Of a DNA stretch of 64,000 nt, positions 53,241 through 62,119 are shown in pieces. The notes under the pieces are model-generated. The model ran no database searches and was not told where the DNA came from. It was given only the letters and a program-made list of their open reading frames with translations. Within the stretch, counting starts at the first letter, position 1; every line of letters starts with the position of its first letter. The stretch is from positions 1-64,000 of the forward strand of contig CAZPIC010000003.1 in the NCBI GenBank assembly GCA_964586835.1, given 5' to 3'. The position numbers and the translations under genes are program-made. This stretch comes from CAZLYF01 sp964586835 (GTDB lineage Bacteria > Bacillota > Clostridia > Christensenellales > Aristaeellaceae).

Positions 53241-55111
53241 ATGAAGACTCGGGTTCCGGCATGGCTTGCCCTCGGTCTCATCGCGATTGTCTCCGGGCTG
53301 TTGCTTTCGATGACAAACGAAGTGACAAAAGGGGTCATCGAGCAGAGGGCTGTGGAGAGCGCGATCGAATCCCGCAAAAATGTGCTGAAGGATGCGGACG
53401 CCTTTGATCCCCTTGGGGAGGGAGAACAGGCTGAGGACCCGCTGTATGCGGGAAAAAGCGACGAAGCCGTGATCGGCTATGTGAGTTCTGTCACCGTGAC
53501 CGGCTTTGGCGGACCCATCGAGATTACGGCGGGAGTCGATCTGGAGGGGCTTGTCACAGGCATCAGCGTGGGGGGGGCTAGCTTTGCGGAAACCGCCGGG
53601 CTTGGCGCAAAGGCCAAGGACGAAGCCTTCCGGGAGCAGTTTGTGGGCAAACAGACGCCGCTTCAGGTCATCAAGGCGGGTGAGGAGCCGGGCCCGGCGA
53701 CCATCGATGCGATCACGGCTGCGACCATCACAACCCGCGCGGTGACCAGCGGTGTCAACAAGATCGCCTCCCGGGTCAACGCCTTCCTCCATCCTGAATT
53801 GGAGGAGGAGGCACCGGCGGAGGGCATCACGTACACCGCTTCGGAACAGGGCTTTGCAGGGCCTGTAACGGTATACGTCACCATCAGAGAGGATGGCACC
53901 ATCTCACGCCTGAAGGTGGGAGACGAGCAGTTTAAGGAAACTGCCGGGTTGGGGGAGTTGGCGCGTGAGGCAGGCTTTACCGATCAGTTCATCGGAAAGA
54001 GCCTGCCCCTTGCGATGGAGGACATTGACGCGCTATCGGGAGCGACCATCACGACGAAAGCGGTGCTGGCCGCGATCCATGCCGCCTATGAGACCGGGTC
54101 TGTCTTTGAGCAGGCAGCCACAACGCCGGAGGGTCTTGTCTATACTGCTGTAGAAAAGGGCTTTGTGGGCCCTGTCGCGGTGTCCGTCAGGGTGAAGGAC
54201 GATGGCACGGTCACGCAGCTTGAGATCGGCGACGACGACTTCGCGGAGACTGCAGGCCTTGGAGAACTGGCGCTCGAAAAAGAGTTCAGACAGCAGTTCA
54301 TCGGAAAAACCCTGCCCATCGCGCTGGAGGACATAGACGGGATCTCGGGCGCGACTGTGACGACAAGGGCGGTCATCACAGCGGTGAACAGGGCCTACGC
54401 GGAAGGGAATGTGGAAGAAGGCGAAGACCCCATCGCGGTGGAAACGCCTGTTGAGGTACCGATAGAGATAACGGAAGTCCCCACAGAGACGACGCCTGTC
54501 CCTGTGCCGGTCTCCGGCGAGGCTGTGAGCACGGCCGTTGCGCAGGGCTTTGCGGGGCCGGTGGAAGTGCAGGTGTCCTTTGCGCAGGATGGGAGCATCC
54601 TGTGGCTGAAGGTGGGGGGCGAGGGCTTTGCGGAGACGCCTGGCCTTGGGGCGAAGGCCCTGGACGCGGAGTTCACGGAGCAGTTTGTCGGGAAGATGCC
54701 GCCGCTGAAGCCCGAGGACATCGATGGGATCTCAGGCGCGACGGTGACGACGGAGGCAGTGCTTCAGGCGCTCAATGAGGCGGGCGAAAGCCTCGCCCCG
54801 GCTTCTGAAGAAAGCATTGGCACGGCCGTTGCGCAGGGCTTTGCGGGGCCGGTGGAAGTGCAGGTGTCCTTTGCNNNNNNNNNNNNNNNNNNNNNNNNNN
54901 NNNNNNNNNNNNNNNNNNNNNNNNNNNNNNNNNNNNNNNNNNNNNNNNNNNNNNNNNNNNNNNNNNNNNNNNNNAGTTCACGGAGCAGTTTGTCGGGAAG
55001 ATGCCGCCGCTGAAGCCCGAGGACATCGACGGGATCTCGGGCGCGACGGTGACGACGGAGGCGGTGCTTCAAGCGCTCAATGAGGCTGCTGTCCGCTTCT
55101 TTGACCGATAG
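53241..55111 (+). CDS. rnfG: RnfG-type protein with at least five tandem FMN-binding domains (interrupted by assembly gap)
   Basis: It begins like RnfG: a single membrane helix (LALGLIAIVSGLLLSMTNEV), then an extracytoplasmic part. RnfG normally has one FMN_bind domain with an SGATxT motif that carries covalent FMN on threonine. Here the motif appears as ITAATITT (158), LSGATITT (265), ISGATVTT (368) and ISGATVTT (497), and again after the 100-N gap. Repeats are about 105 residues apart; a proline/threonine linker (400-425) separates the third and fourth. The last repeats are nearly identical in DNA. The reading frame before and after the gap differs, so the gap length is arbitrary and the true repeat number is unknown. 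The product ends AAVRFFDR. Confidence 0.88.
54875..54974. other. 100-N assembly gap inside rnfG repeats
   Basis: Exactly 100 N, the usual placeholder for a gap of unknown size. Flanks are near-identical repeat DNA: the left flank repeats 54532-54594, the right flank repeats 54669-54777. The assembler most likely failed on the tandem repeat. Confidence 0.97.
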
Positions 55112-55145
55112 AATTGGATTCCGCACGGAAAGGCAGGTGTGCGCG

Positions 55146-56471
55146 TTGAAAAGATACACATTCAAACGAGGGATCCATCCCCTTCGGGAGGTCCATGAAG
55201 GAAAACCGGCGACCAGCACCAAGCCCATCCAGGACTTTGTGCCCGAGACCGTGTGCATTCCCATGGACATGCATTTGGGCCCCCCCAGCAAACCCCTTGT
55301 CAGAAAGGGGGACACAGTCCTCCTGGGACAGGTGATCGGGGAAGCGGTCGGCGCGCTGGGGCTCCCCGTGCACGCCAGCGTCAGCGGACTGGTGACGGAT
55401 GTGTCTCAGCGCCAGATGCTGGGGGCCGGAAAAAGCCTCTGCGTTACCATCAAAAACGATCTCAAAGACACATGGGTAGAGATGGAAGGTCTCGGTGATG
55501 TTGAAACGGCCCCGGCTGACAAGATCATCCCTGCGGTGTTCAAGGCCGGGATTTGCGGATTAGGGGGCGCGTGTTTTCCGACGCATGTCAAAATGACCGT
55601 CCCCGAAGGGAAGAGCATCGACACAGTGATCCTCAACGGTGCGGAATGCGAGTGTTTTCTGACATCCGATCACAGGCTGATGCTGGAGACGCCCAGGCGT
55701 GTCGTGGATGGTCTTCGCGCGGTGATGCGGGCGATGGGAGTCCAGCGTGGCATCGTCGGCATCGAAGAGAACAAGCCCGACGCGATTGCATCCATTCGCG
55801 AAGCCGCGCAGGGTCGCGCAGGGGTCGAGGTCGCTGTCCTGAAGACGAAATACCCACAGGGCGGAGAAAAGCAGATCATTGAAGCGCTGCTCGGGCGCGA
55901 GGTCCCCTCCGGAGGGCTCCCGTCCGACGTGCATGCCATCGTGCTCAACGTCGGCACTGCAGCGGCCATCGCCGACGCGATCACAGAGGGAAAACCCCTG
56001 ATCAGCCGTGTCACCACAGTCACCGGCTGTGTGAAGGAACCCGCGAATCTGCTGATCAGGATTGGCACTTCCTTTCAGGATGCCATCGAGGCCTGTGGCG
56101 GCTTTTCCGAGGAACCCGGAAAGGTCTTCGCAGGAGGCAACATGATGGGAACCTGCGCCCCGGACGTTACGGTTTCGATCACAAAGGCCAACAATGGCAT
56201 TGTGGCCTTCAATCGAAAGGACGCGGCGTTGCCGGATGAATCGCCTTGTATCCGCTGCTCCAGGTGTATTGAGGCCTGCCCGATCGGGCTGAATCCCTAT
56301 CGTCTCAGAATGCTTTATGATCTGGGTAAGCTGGACGAGGCGCGCAAGGAGCATGTACTTGACTGTATTCTCTGCGCAGCCTGCTCCTATGTATGCCCCG
56401 CGCATCGCAGGCTGTGCGTAGCGTTTAAGAACACGAAGGATCTGATCGCAGCAAGGAGGAACAGTCCATGA
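55146..56471 (+). CDS. rnfC: Rnf complex subunit C
   Basis: A 441-residue peripheral subunit that binds NADH and FMN and holds two [4Fe-4S] clusters. After the TTG start comes KRYTFKRGIHPLREVHEG, typical of RnfC, then the nucleotide-binding region CGLGGACFPTHVKM and NGAECECFLTSDHRLM. The clusters are CIRCSRCIEACPIGLNP and CILCAACSYVCP. It exchanges electrons with NAD(H). The stop overlaps rnfD (ATGA). Confidence 0.95.
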   Translation: MKRYTFKRGIHPLREVHEGKPATSTKPIQDFVPETVCIPMDMHLGPPSKPLVRKGDTVLLGQVIGEAVGALGLPVHASVSGLVTDVSQRQMLGAGKSLCVTIKNDLKDTWVEMEGLGDVETAPADKIIPAVFKAGICGLGGACFPTHVKMTVPEGKSIDTVILNGAECECFLTSDHRLMLETPRRVVDGLRAVMRAMGVQRGIVGIEENKPDAIASIREAAQGRAGVEVAVLKTKYPQGGEKQIIEALLGREVPSGGLPSDVHAIVLNVGTAAAIADAITEGKPLISRVTTVTGCVKEPANLLIRIGTSFQDAIEACGGFSEEPGKVFAGGNMMGTCAPDVTVSITKANNGIVAFNRKDAALPDESPCIRCSRCIEACPIGLNPYRLRMLYDLGKLDEARKEHVLDCILCAACSYVCPAHRRLCVAFKNTKDLIAARRNSP

Positions 56472-57406
56472 ACCTGCGTGCGTCCGCCGGCCCACATTGT
56501 CTGACACAGGAATCCACGCGCACGCTCATGCTTGACGTGCTCATCGCCCTGGCTCCGGCGACTGCAGCCGGGATTTATCTCTTTGGTCTGCGATCCGCCT
56601 GGGTTTTGCTTTTGTCCGTGGCGACCGCGGTCCTCAGTGAAGCGCTGTGGCAAAAGCTTAGAAAACGCCCCTTGCGGGTGGGCGACCTGTCCGCTGTGGT
56701 CACGGGGCTGCTTTTAGGGCTTAATCTCCCGCCTGGCGTGTCATGGTGGATCCCCGTGATCGGAAGCGCTGTAGCGATCATTCTGGCCAAGGAGCTGTTC
56801 GGGGGCATCGGTCACAACTTCATGAATCCGGCGCTGTTTGCAAGGGCGCTGCTGATTGTATCCTGGCCAGCCAGAATGACCGTGTTCACGCAGCCCATCA
56901 GAACGCTGGGTGGCGCTGCGGTTTCGGGGGTTGATGCCGTTGCTTCCGCGACACCTCTCATGTCGCCGGGAAGCTTTAGCCTTCAGGACTTGCTGCTCGG
57001 CAATATCCCCGGATCCATCGGTGAGGTCTGCAAGATCGCCATCCTTGTGGGTCTCCTCTACCTGTTGATCATGCGAACGATCACCTGGCATGTGCCCCTG
57101 GTCTTCCTTGCTTCCACAGCGCTGCTTACCTGGCTGACCGGCAGCGATCCTCTGACCGCCCTCCTCAGCGGCGGCGTCCTCTTTGGCGCAGTGTTCATGG
57201 CGACGGACTATACAACAAGTCCCATGTATCCGGTGGGAAGCTGTCTGTATGCCCTGCTCTGCGGCCTGATCGTTGTTGTCATCAGACAGTATGGCAGTTA
57301 CCCTGAAGGCGTTACATTTGCAATCCTGTTTATGAATTGCGTCACACCGCTGATCGACAGGTTCTCATCCAGAAGAGTATACGGGACGGTGAAGAAGCAT
57401 GTCTGA
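56468..57406 (+). CDS. rnfD: Rnf complex subunit D
   Basis: A 312-residue membrane subunit with eight or more hydrophobic segments, related to NqrB. The threonine expected to carry covalent FMN is in DAVASATPLMSPG. HNFMNPALFARALLIVSWPA and FMATDYTTSPMYPVG are conserved blocks. It lies in the ion-translocating core of the complex. It overlaps rnfC by 4 bases and rnfE by 8. Confidence 0.95.
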   Translation: MNLRASAGPHCLTQESTRTLMLDVLIALAPATAAGIYLFGLRSAWVLLLSVATAVLSEALWQKLRKRPLRVGDLSAVVTGLLLGLNLPPGVSWWIPVIGSAVAIILAKELFGGIGHNFMNPALFARALLIVSWPARMTVFTQPIRTLGGAAVSGVDAVASATPLMSPGSFSLQDLLLGNIPGSIGEVCKIAILVGLLYLLIMRTITWHVPLVFLASTALLTWLTGSDPLTALLSGGVLFGAVFMATDYTTSPMYPVGSCLYALLCGLIVVVIRQYGSYPEGVTFAILFMNCVTPLIDRFSSRRVYGTVKKHV

Positions 57407-58043
57407 AAAGCAAAGCGTACGGGCTGTTTTCCTAAACGGCGTACTGACGGAGAATCCCATCTTCCGCCTGGTGCTGGGCCTTTGTCCTGCGATTGCCGTA
57501 ACAACAAACGCGACCAGCGGGCTTGGCATGGGACTGGCGGCCACTTTCGTGCTGCTGGGGTCGAATATCGTTGTTTCACTGCTTAGGAACTTCATTCCAA
57601 ACAAGGTACGCATCCCGGCCTTTGTGGCTGTGATCTGCACCTTCGTTACGATGGCGCAGCTGCTGCTGCAGGCCTTTGTTCCTTCCCTGTTTGACGCGCT
57701 GGGGATTTTCCTGCCCCTGATCGTCGTCAACTGCATCATTATCGCCAGGGCAGAGGCCTTTGCCTGCAAGAACACCGTGCTTTCCTCCGCGACAGACGGC
57801 TTGGGAGTGGGGCTTGGCTTCATTTTGGCCATGGTGTTGATTGGGGCTGTTCGCGAACTCCTTGGCAACGGGACCGTGTTTGGCGTTCAGGTACTGTGGC
57901 AGAGCTTCGAACCGGTTCTGCTGTTGATCCTCGCTCCGGGAGGGTTTATCACGCTGGGGCTTTTGCTTGGGATCATCAACGCCATTGCTGACAAGCGCCA
58001 AAGCAGGAAGGTGAAGAGGGAGGGCATCGCGAATGAAGCTTGA
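57399..58043 (+). CDS. rnfE: Rnf complex subunit E
   Basis: A 214-residue polytopic subunit, homologous to NqrD, with six expected membrane helices. NPIFRLVLGLCPAIAVTTNA near the N-terminus and NCIIIARAEAFACKN are hallmark stretches. The cysteine in the first helix (LCPA) is the likely ligand of the membrane iron centre shared with RnfA. It directly follows rnfD, where rnfG would usually lie between them. Confidence 0.95.
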   Translation: MSEKQSVRAVFLNGVLTENPIFRLVLGLCPAIAVTTNATSGLGMGLAATFVLLGSNIVVSLLRNFIPNKVRIPAFVAVICTFVTMAQLLLQAFVPSLFDALGIFLPLIVVNCIIIARAEAFACKNTVLSSATDGLGVGLGFILAMVLIGAVRELLGNGTVFGVQVLWQSFEPVLLLILAPGGFITLGLLLGIINAIADKRQSRKVKREGIANEA

Positions 58044-58623
58044 CGACATCGGCATTTTCCTGTTTTTTATCAGCTGTGCCTTCAGTAACAACTTCATCTT
58101 CTCCCGCTTCCTGGGGAACTGCCCTTATATTGGCGTATCAGGGAAGCTGGAGACAGCGACGGGCATGGGCATCGCAGTCACGTTTGTGATGGGGATCTCC
58201 TCCTTGTTCACCTATCTTGTCTACCATTACCTGCTGATTCCCCTGGGGCTGGTGTATCTGAGCACGATTGCCTTCATCCTCGTGATCGCCGCAATCGTTC
58301 AGTTCGTGGAGATGTTCCTGAAGAAAGCACTCCCAACGCTTTATAGCGCCCTGGGGATCTATCTGCCGCTCATCACCACCAACTGCGCGGTGCTTGGCGT
58401 GACGGTTGTGAATATCAACAGCGAGTATAACCTGCTTGAATCCGTGCTCAGCGGCGTGTTTGGGGCACTGGGCTTTTTGCTTGCGATCGTCTTGATGGCG
58501 GGCATTCGCGAGAGGCTGGAGGCCTCCGACATCCCCAAGAGTTTCAAGGGCTTTCCGATTTCTATCTTTATCGCTGGAATGATGTCTCTGGCGTTCCTCG
58601 GCTTTTCGGGCCTGGTTAAGTAG
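58033..58623 (+). CDS. rnfA: Rnf complex subunit A
   Basis: A 196-residue membrane subunit, homologous to NqrE. The N-terminus shows NNFIFSRFLGNCPYIGVSGK with the conserved cysteine, and TNCAVLGVTVVNI mirrors the matching motif in RnfE. Six membrane helices are expected. It overlaps rnfE by 11 bases and is spaced 12 bases from rnfB. Confidence 0.95.
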   Translation: MKLDDIGIFLFFISCAFSNNFIFSRFLGNCPYIGVSGKLETATGMGIAVTFVMGISSLFTYLVYHYLLIPLGLVYLSTIAFILVIAAIVQFVEMFLKKALPTLYSALGIYLPLITTNCAVLGVTVVNINSEYNLLESVLSGVFGALGFLLAIVLMAGIRERLEASDIPKSFKGFPISIFIAGMMSLAFLGFSGLVK

Positions 58624-58635
58624 GGAGGGTGTGGC

Positions 58636-59442
58636 ATGGACGCGACAGCCATTGCGTATGCGGCGGCCGTATTGGGAGGTCTCGGGATCCTCTTTGGGGT
58701 CTTTCTGTCCTTCGCCGATAAAAAGTTTGCGGTGACCGTAGACCCGCGCATTGAAAAAATCACGGAGAACCTTGCGCGCGCGAACTGCGGAGCCTGCGGC
58801 TACCCAGGCTGTGACCAGTTTGCCATGGCGGTTCTCAAGGGAGAGGCACCCGTGGGCGGATGCACGCCGGGCGGGGCGAAAACAGCGGCAGCACTTGCAC
58901 AGATCATGGGTGTCGAGGGCAAACAGGAGGAGGAACCGCAGGTCGCACGCCTGCTGTGCCAGGGTGAATTTGGTGTTTCACACCTGAGATATGAATATGA
59001 TGGCCTTGAGAGCTGCCGCGCGGCAGTCAACCTGTCGGGGGGACCGAGGAAGTGCAATTATGCCTGTGTCGGGCTGGGCGACTGTGTCAGGGTTTGTAAG
59101 TTTGATGCCATGAAGATCGTCAATGGGCTGGTGGTGATCGATGAAGACAAGTGCACGGCCTGCGGGATGTGCGTTACGGAGTGCCCGCGTGACGCGATTG
59201 AGTTGCTGCCCAGGAGCGCGACGGTCACCGTGCGCTGCAGGAACCTGGATACGGCGAAAGAAGCGATGCAAAGCTGCACCATGGCCTGCATAGGCTGCCG
59301 GAGATGCGAAAAAGCCTGTCGCTTCGATGCGATCCACGTTGTGAATAACTGCGCAAAGATCGACACGGACAAGTGCACGCGCTGCGGAGAATGTGTCCCT
59401 GTTTGTCCCACGAAGTGCATCACGCTGCTTGAAGAACCATGA
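58636..59442 (+). CDS. rnfB: Rnf complex subunit B (polyferredoxin)
   Basis: A 268-residue protein with an N-terminal membrane helix (AYAAAVLGGLGILFGVFLSF). The [4Fe-4S] Fer4_7-like region is NCGACGYPGCDQFAMAVLKG. Four ferredoxin-type cysteine clusters follow: ACVGLGDCVRVCKFDAM, CTACGMCVTECP, CIGCRRCEKACR and CTRCGECVPVCP. It accepts electrons from reduced ferredoxin and passes them into the membrane complex. A terminator follows at 59464. Confidence 0.96.
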   Translation: MDATAIAYAAAVLGGLGILFGVFLSFADKKFAVTVDPRIEKITENLARANCGACGYPGCDQFAMAVLKGEAPVGGCTPGGAKTAAALAQIMGVEGKQEEEPQVARLLCQGEFGVSHLRYEYDGLESCRAAVNLSGGPRKCNYACVGLGDCVRVCKFDAMKIVNGLVVIDEDKCTACGMCVTECPRDAIELLPRSATVTVRCRNLDTAKEAMQSCTMACIGCRRCEKACRFDAIHVVNNCAKIDTDKCTRCGECVPVCPTKCITLLEEP

Positions 59443-59463
59443 GTCCGGCAGCTGCGGAGCCAG

Positions 59464-59487
59464 GGCGCTCGCTTGATGGCGGGCGCC
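59464..59487 (+). terminator. Terminator-like hairpin closing the rnf operon
   Basis: ggcgctcgc (59464-59472) pairs with gcgggcgcc (59479-59487), nine pairs with one G-U and a six-base loop. The following ttcgctttgctt is only partly T-rich, so termination may be incomplete. Confidence 0.5.
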
Positions 59488-59497
59488 TTCGCTTTGC

Positions 59498-59526
59498 TTG
59501 TGTCGCTGTCCGGAGCTCTTTATGTT
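59498..59526 (+). promoter_or_regulatory. Promoter for the LCP gene
   Basis: TTGTGT (59498-59503), 17 bp, TATGTT (59521-59526), placed between the rnf terminator and the LCP start. Confidence 0.4.
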
Positions 59527-59591
59527 ATCATCATGCTGCCTTTCAAGAATGTGAGGCGACGCTGCGCGCCTGAGGAGGCGACCCTTATCCT

Positions 59592-60566
59592 ATGCGAAAA
59601 GCCCATGCCGCGCTTCTTCTCGTTTTGGTTCTGGTCGTTCTCTTTCTGCCCACGCGGGCCGAAGAGAGATTGACGGACGCCGAGCTGACTGAGCTTCTGT
59701 TTGAGCTTACACTGGAAGACGAGGCACAGGCAGGATTTTTGGTTCTACCTGAAGACTATACGCCCCCGGTCACCGGCCTTGAAGGGACGTTCAACCTTTT
59801 GATCATTGGGGTCGATACCGACCGTGCGGATCTTTCGGGCAGGAGTGATACGATGGTGCTTGCCTGCCTCGATGCGAGAAATGCGCGCCTGAGCCTGATT
59901 TCCTTTATGCGTGATCTGTACGTCACCATCCCCGGCAAGGGACACAACAAGCTTAATGCGGCCTATGCTTATGGGGGAGCCAAGCTGCTCAAGCGGACGC
60001 TTGAAACGGTCTTTGAGGTCAGGGTAGACGGCTATGTCGCTGTCAATTTTTCCGGCATGATTGACCTTGTCGATGCGCTGGGAGGGGTGGAGCTCACCAT
60101 CGCGGATAACGAATTGAAACCCCTCAACGGCATTCTTGAATACTACAACTACCTCAAAGGGCGACCCTCGAAGGAGGGCAGGCTTGCTTCCGCTGGCACG
60201 CAGCTACTGACGGGGCTGCAGACCATGTCCTACGCGCGCATCCGCAAGGTCGGCAGCGATTTTGAGCGCGTGAAGAGGCAGCAGCGTGTGCTCACGCTGC
60301 TGTTTGAAAAACTGACCGCCATGGGAAGCGACAAGGTGGGAGACTTTGTGCTGCGCTACCTGGACAGCGTCGGGACGGACATCCCTCTCTCCAAGGCGAT
60401 CAGCCTGATGGTGGAAACGCTTGCCCTGCCGCCGCTGCGCATCGACACGTTGAGCATCCCGGTGAAGGGGGCCTACTCGTCCAGAATGATCAGAGGTACC
60501 TATTTCATCGTTCCCAACCTGAAGAAAAACGTGTCCGCGATCCATGATCTTCTGGCCGTGCGGTGA
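59592..60566 (+). CDS. LytR-CpsA-Psr (LCP) family phosphotransferase
   Basis: A 324-residue envelope enzyme that attaches polymers such as teichoic acid or capsule from lipid carriers to peptidoglycan. An N-terminal signal/anchor (AALLLVLVLVVLFLPTRA) precedes the LCP domain. Conserved charged residues are in FNLLIIGVDTDRADLSGRSD, ISFMRDLYVTIPGKGHNKLN and NFSGMIDLVDALGGVEL; the R and D residues bind the pyrophosphate and metal. The C-terminus after about 230 completes the domain. Confidence 0.92.
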   Translation: MRKAHAALLLVLVLVVLFLPTRAEERLTDAELTELLFELTLEDEAQAGFLVLPEDYTPPVTGLEGTFNLLIIGVDTDRADLSGRSDTMVLACLDARNARLSLISFMRDLYVTIPGKGHNKLNAAYAYGGAKLLKRTLETVFEVRVDGYVAVNFSGMIDLVDALGGVELTIADNELKPLNGILEYYNYLKGRPSKEGRLASAGTQLLTGLQTMSYARIRKVGSDFERVKRQQRVLTLLFEKLTAMGSDKVGDFVLRYLDSVGTDIPLSKAISLMVETLALPPLRIDTLSIPVKGAYSSRMIRGTYFIVPNLKKNVSAIHDLLAVR

Positions 60567-60584
60567 GGCCACAAGGCTACGCGG

Positions 60585-60613
60585 TTGATCCTTGTGTGTA
60601 AACACGTTAAAAT
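60585..60613 (+). promoter_or_regulatory. Promoter for frr-uppS-cdsA-dxr
   Basis: TTGATC (60585-60590), 17 bp, TAAAAT (60608-60613), with GGGAGG upstream of the frr ATG. Confidence 0.6.
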
Positions 60614-60643
60614 GCGGCTTGAAGTAATCGGGAGGTCAATGCT

Positions 60644-61201
60644 ATGTATCAGGACATCATCGAGCAGGCACAAGAAAAGATGGGAAAAACCAAGGAAGTA
60701 TATCGAAAGGATATGCAATCCCTGCGGGCGGGACGAGCCAATCCACAGCTGCTGGACAGGATCCTCGTGGATTACTACGGAACCCAGACCCCGCTGAACC
60801 AACTGGGGAACATCTCTGCGCCAGAGCCCCGGACGCTGACCATTGCGCTGTGGGATCCCAAGGCCATTCCGCTGGTCGAAAAAGCGATTCACAAAAGCGA
60901 CCTTGGGCTCAACCCGGCCAATGACGGCAAGATCATCAGGCTTGTCATCCCTGAACTGAACGAGGAGAGAAGAAGAGAACTCAATCGCCTTGTTCGCAAG
61001 GCCGCAGAGGAATCCAAGGTTGCGCTGAGGTCGATCCGCAGGGATGCGATGGACCAGCTCAAGAAGCAAAAAAAAGACTCTGTGATCACGGAAGATGATC
61101 AGCGCAAGGCTGAGGACGAGCTACAGAAGGTCACAGACGCTGCCGTGAAGGACATTGACAAAATGGCGGATGACAAAGAAAAAGAGATCATGGAAGTGTG
61201 A
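60644..61201 (+). CDS. frr: Ribosome recycling factor
   Basis: A 185-residue factor that, with EF-G, splits post-termination ribosomes. SLRAGRANPQLLDRILVDYY and NEERRRELNRLVRKAAEESK are the family signature; the length is standard. In most bacteria frr follows pyrH; here it has its own promoter after an LCP gene, so the usual rpsB-tsf-pyrH neighbours are elsewhere. The stop overlaps the next GTG (GTGA). Confidence 0.97.
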   Translation: MYQDIIEQAQEKMGKTKEVYRKDMQSLRAGRANPQLLDRILVDYYGTQTPLNQLGNISAPEPRTLTIALWDPKAIPLVEKAIHKSDLGLNPANDGKIIRLVIPELNEERRRELNRLVRKAAEESKVALRSIRRDAMDQLKKQKKDSVITEDDQRKAEDELQKVTDAAVKDIDKMADDKEKEIMEV

Positions 61202-61404
61202 GTGCCGATGCCGTCATAGGCCGCCCCCTTCAGCAAGCCCTCGACATCCTCAGACTGGAGGGCTTTCAGCCTGTCATCGTCTACACCCGCGCCCCTGCCG
61301 CCCGGGATACGCAGAGAAGAACCCCCAGGGTTGTTGCTGTGAGAGAAGATACGCTTGTGGTTGCCTTTTTTGCAGATGGCGCCCCCAAGCCTGAAAGGGA
61401 ATGA
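61198..61404 (+). CDS. Small PASTA-like protein between frr and uppS
   Basis: A 68-residue protein from a GTG that overlaps the frr stop; its own end overlaps uppS by 29 bases. The pattern VIGRPLQQALDILRLEGFQP, then a strand, TPRVVAVREDTLVVAFFAD, looks like one PASTA unit (a helix after G-x-P, then strands). It has no signal peptide or membrane helix, which is unusual for a PASTA domain. The tight overlaps on both sides support it being a real gene. Function unknown. Confidence 0.6.
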   Translation: MSADAVIGRPLQQALDILRLEGFQPVIVYTRAPAARDTQRRTPRVVAVREDTLVVAFFADGAPKPERE

Positions 61405-62119
61405 AAACATCGAGGCAAACGTTCCGCGCCACATTGCCATCATTATGGACGGAAACGGGAGATGGGCCAAAAAGCACCTTGTTTCCGTGGCTTCCGGGCA
61501 TCGCAGAGGTGTTGAGACGCTCCGGGAAATCATCAGGCACTGCAGCCACTCAGGCGTTCAGGTGCTTTCTATCTACGCCTTTTCGACGGAAAACTGGACC
61601 CGCCCCGAAATGGAAATCGCGGCGCTCATGGCCCTTATCCTTGAATTTTTCAAGACCGAGATCGAGGAGCTTGATCAAAACGGCGTAAAAATCCGCATCA
61701 TCGGTGACAAGGTCGGTCTTCCTCCAGCCCAGGCAGAGGCCGTCTCTGATGCTGAAAGGCGTACCATGCACAATGCGGGCCTTCAGCTGAACATCGCGCT
61801 GAACTACGGGGCCAGAGACGAAATCCTCCGAGCTGTGAAGCACCTGATGGACAAAGCTGTGCGCGGGGAATGCAGCGCAGATTCCCTTGACGCGGAAACC
61901 TTTTCCCACGAGCTATACACGTATGGACAGCCAGATGTCGATCTGCTGATCCGCACAAGCGGAGAAATGCGCCTGAGCAATTTTCTCCTGTACCAGTGTG
62001 CCTATGCCGAGCTGGTGTTCCCTGAAGTTCTATGGCCGGACTTCAGCGTGGAACATTTTCTATCCGCCCTTGAGGGATACGCGACGCGTGAGCGCCGCTT
62101 TGGAGGAAGGAAATCATGA
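61376..62119 (+). CDS. uppS: Isoprenyl (undecaprenyl) diphosphate synthase
   Basis: A 247-residue cis-prenyltransferase that makes undecaprenyl diphosphate for cell-wall lipid carriers. The motif HIAIIMDGNGRWAKKH carries the catalytic aspartate, VLSIYAFSTENWTRP is typical, and RTSGEMRLSNFLLYQCAYAE is the C-terminal signature. ATG 61376 is chosen, inside the preceding small gene; no strong ribosome site is visible, so coupling is likely. Confidence 0.94.
   Translation: MAPPSLKGNENIEANVPRHIAIIMDGNGRWAKKHLVSVASGHRRGVETLREIIRHCSHSGVQVLSIYAFSTENWTRPEMEIAALMALILEFFKTEIEELDQNGVKIRIIGDKVGLPPAQAEAVSDAERRTMHNAGLQLNIALNYGARDEILRAVKHLMDKAVRGECSADSLDAETFSHELYTYGQPDVDLLIRTSGEMRLSNFLLYQCAYAELVFPEVLWPDFSVEHFLSALEGYATRERRFGGRKS

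Noticed and set aside
54774..55083. Small ORFs spanning the N gap
   Set aside because: They are artefacts of translating the 100 Ns; both sides belong to rnfG repeats.
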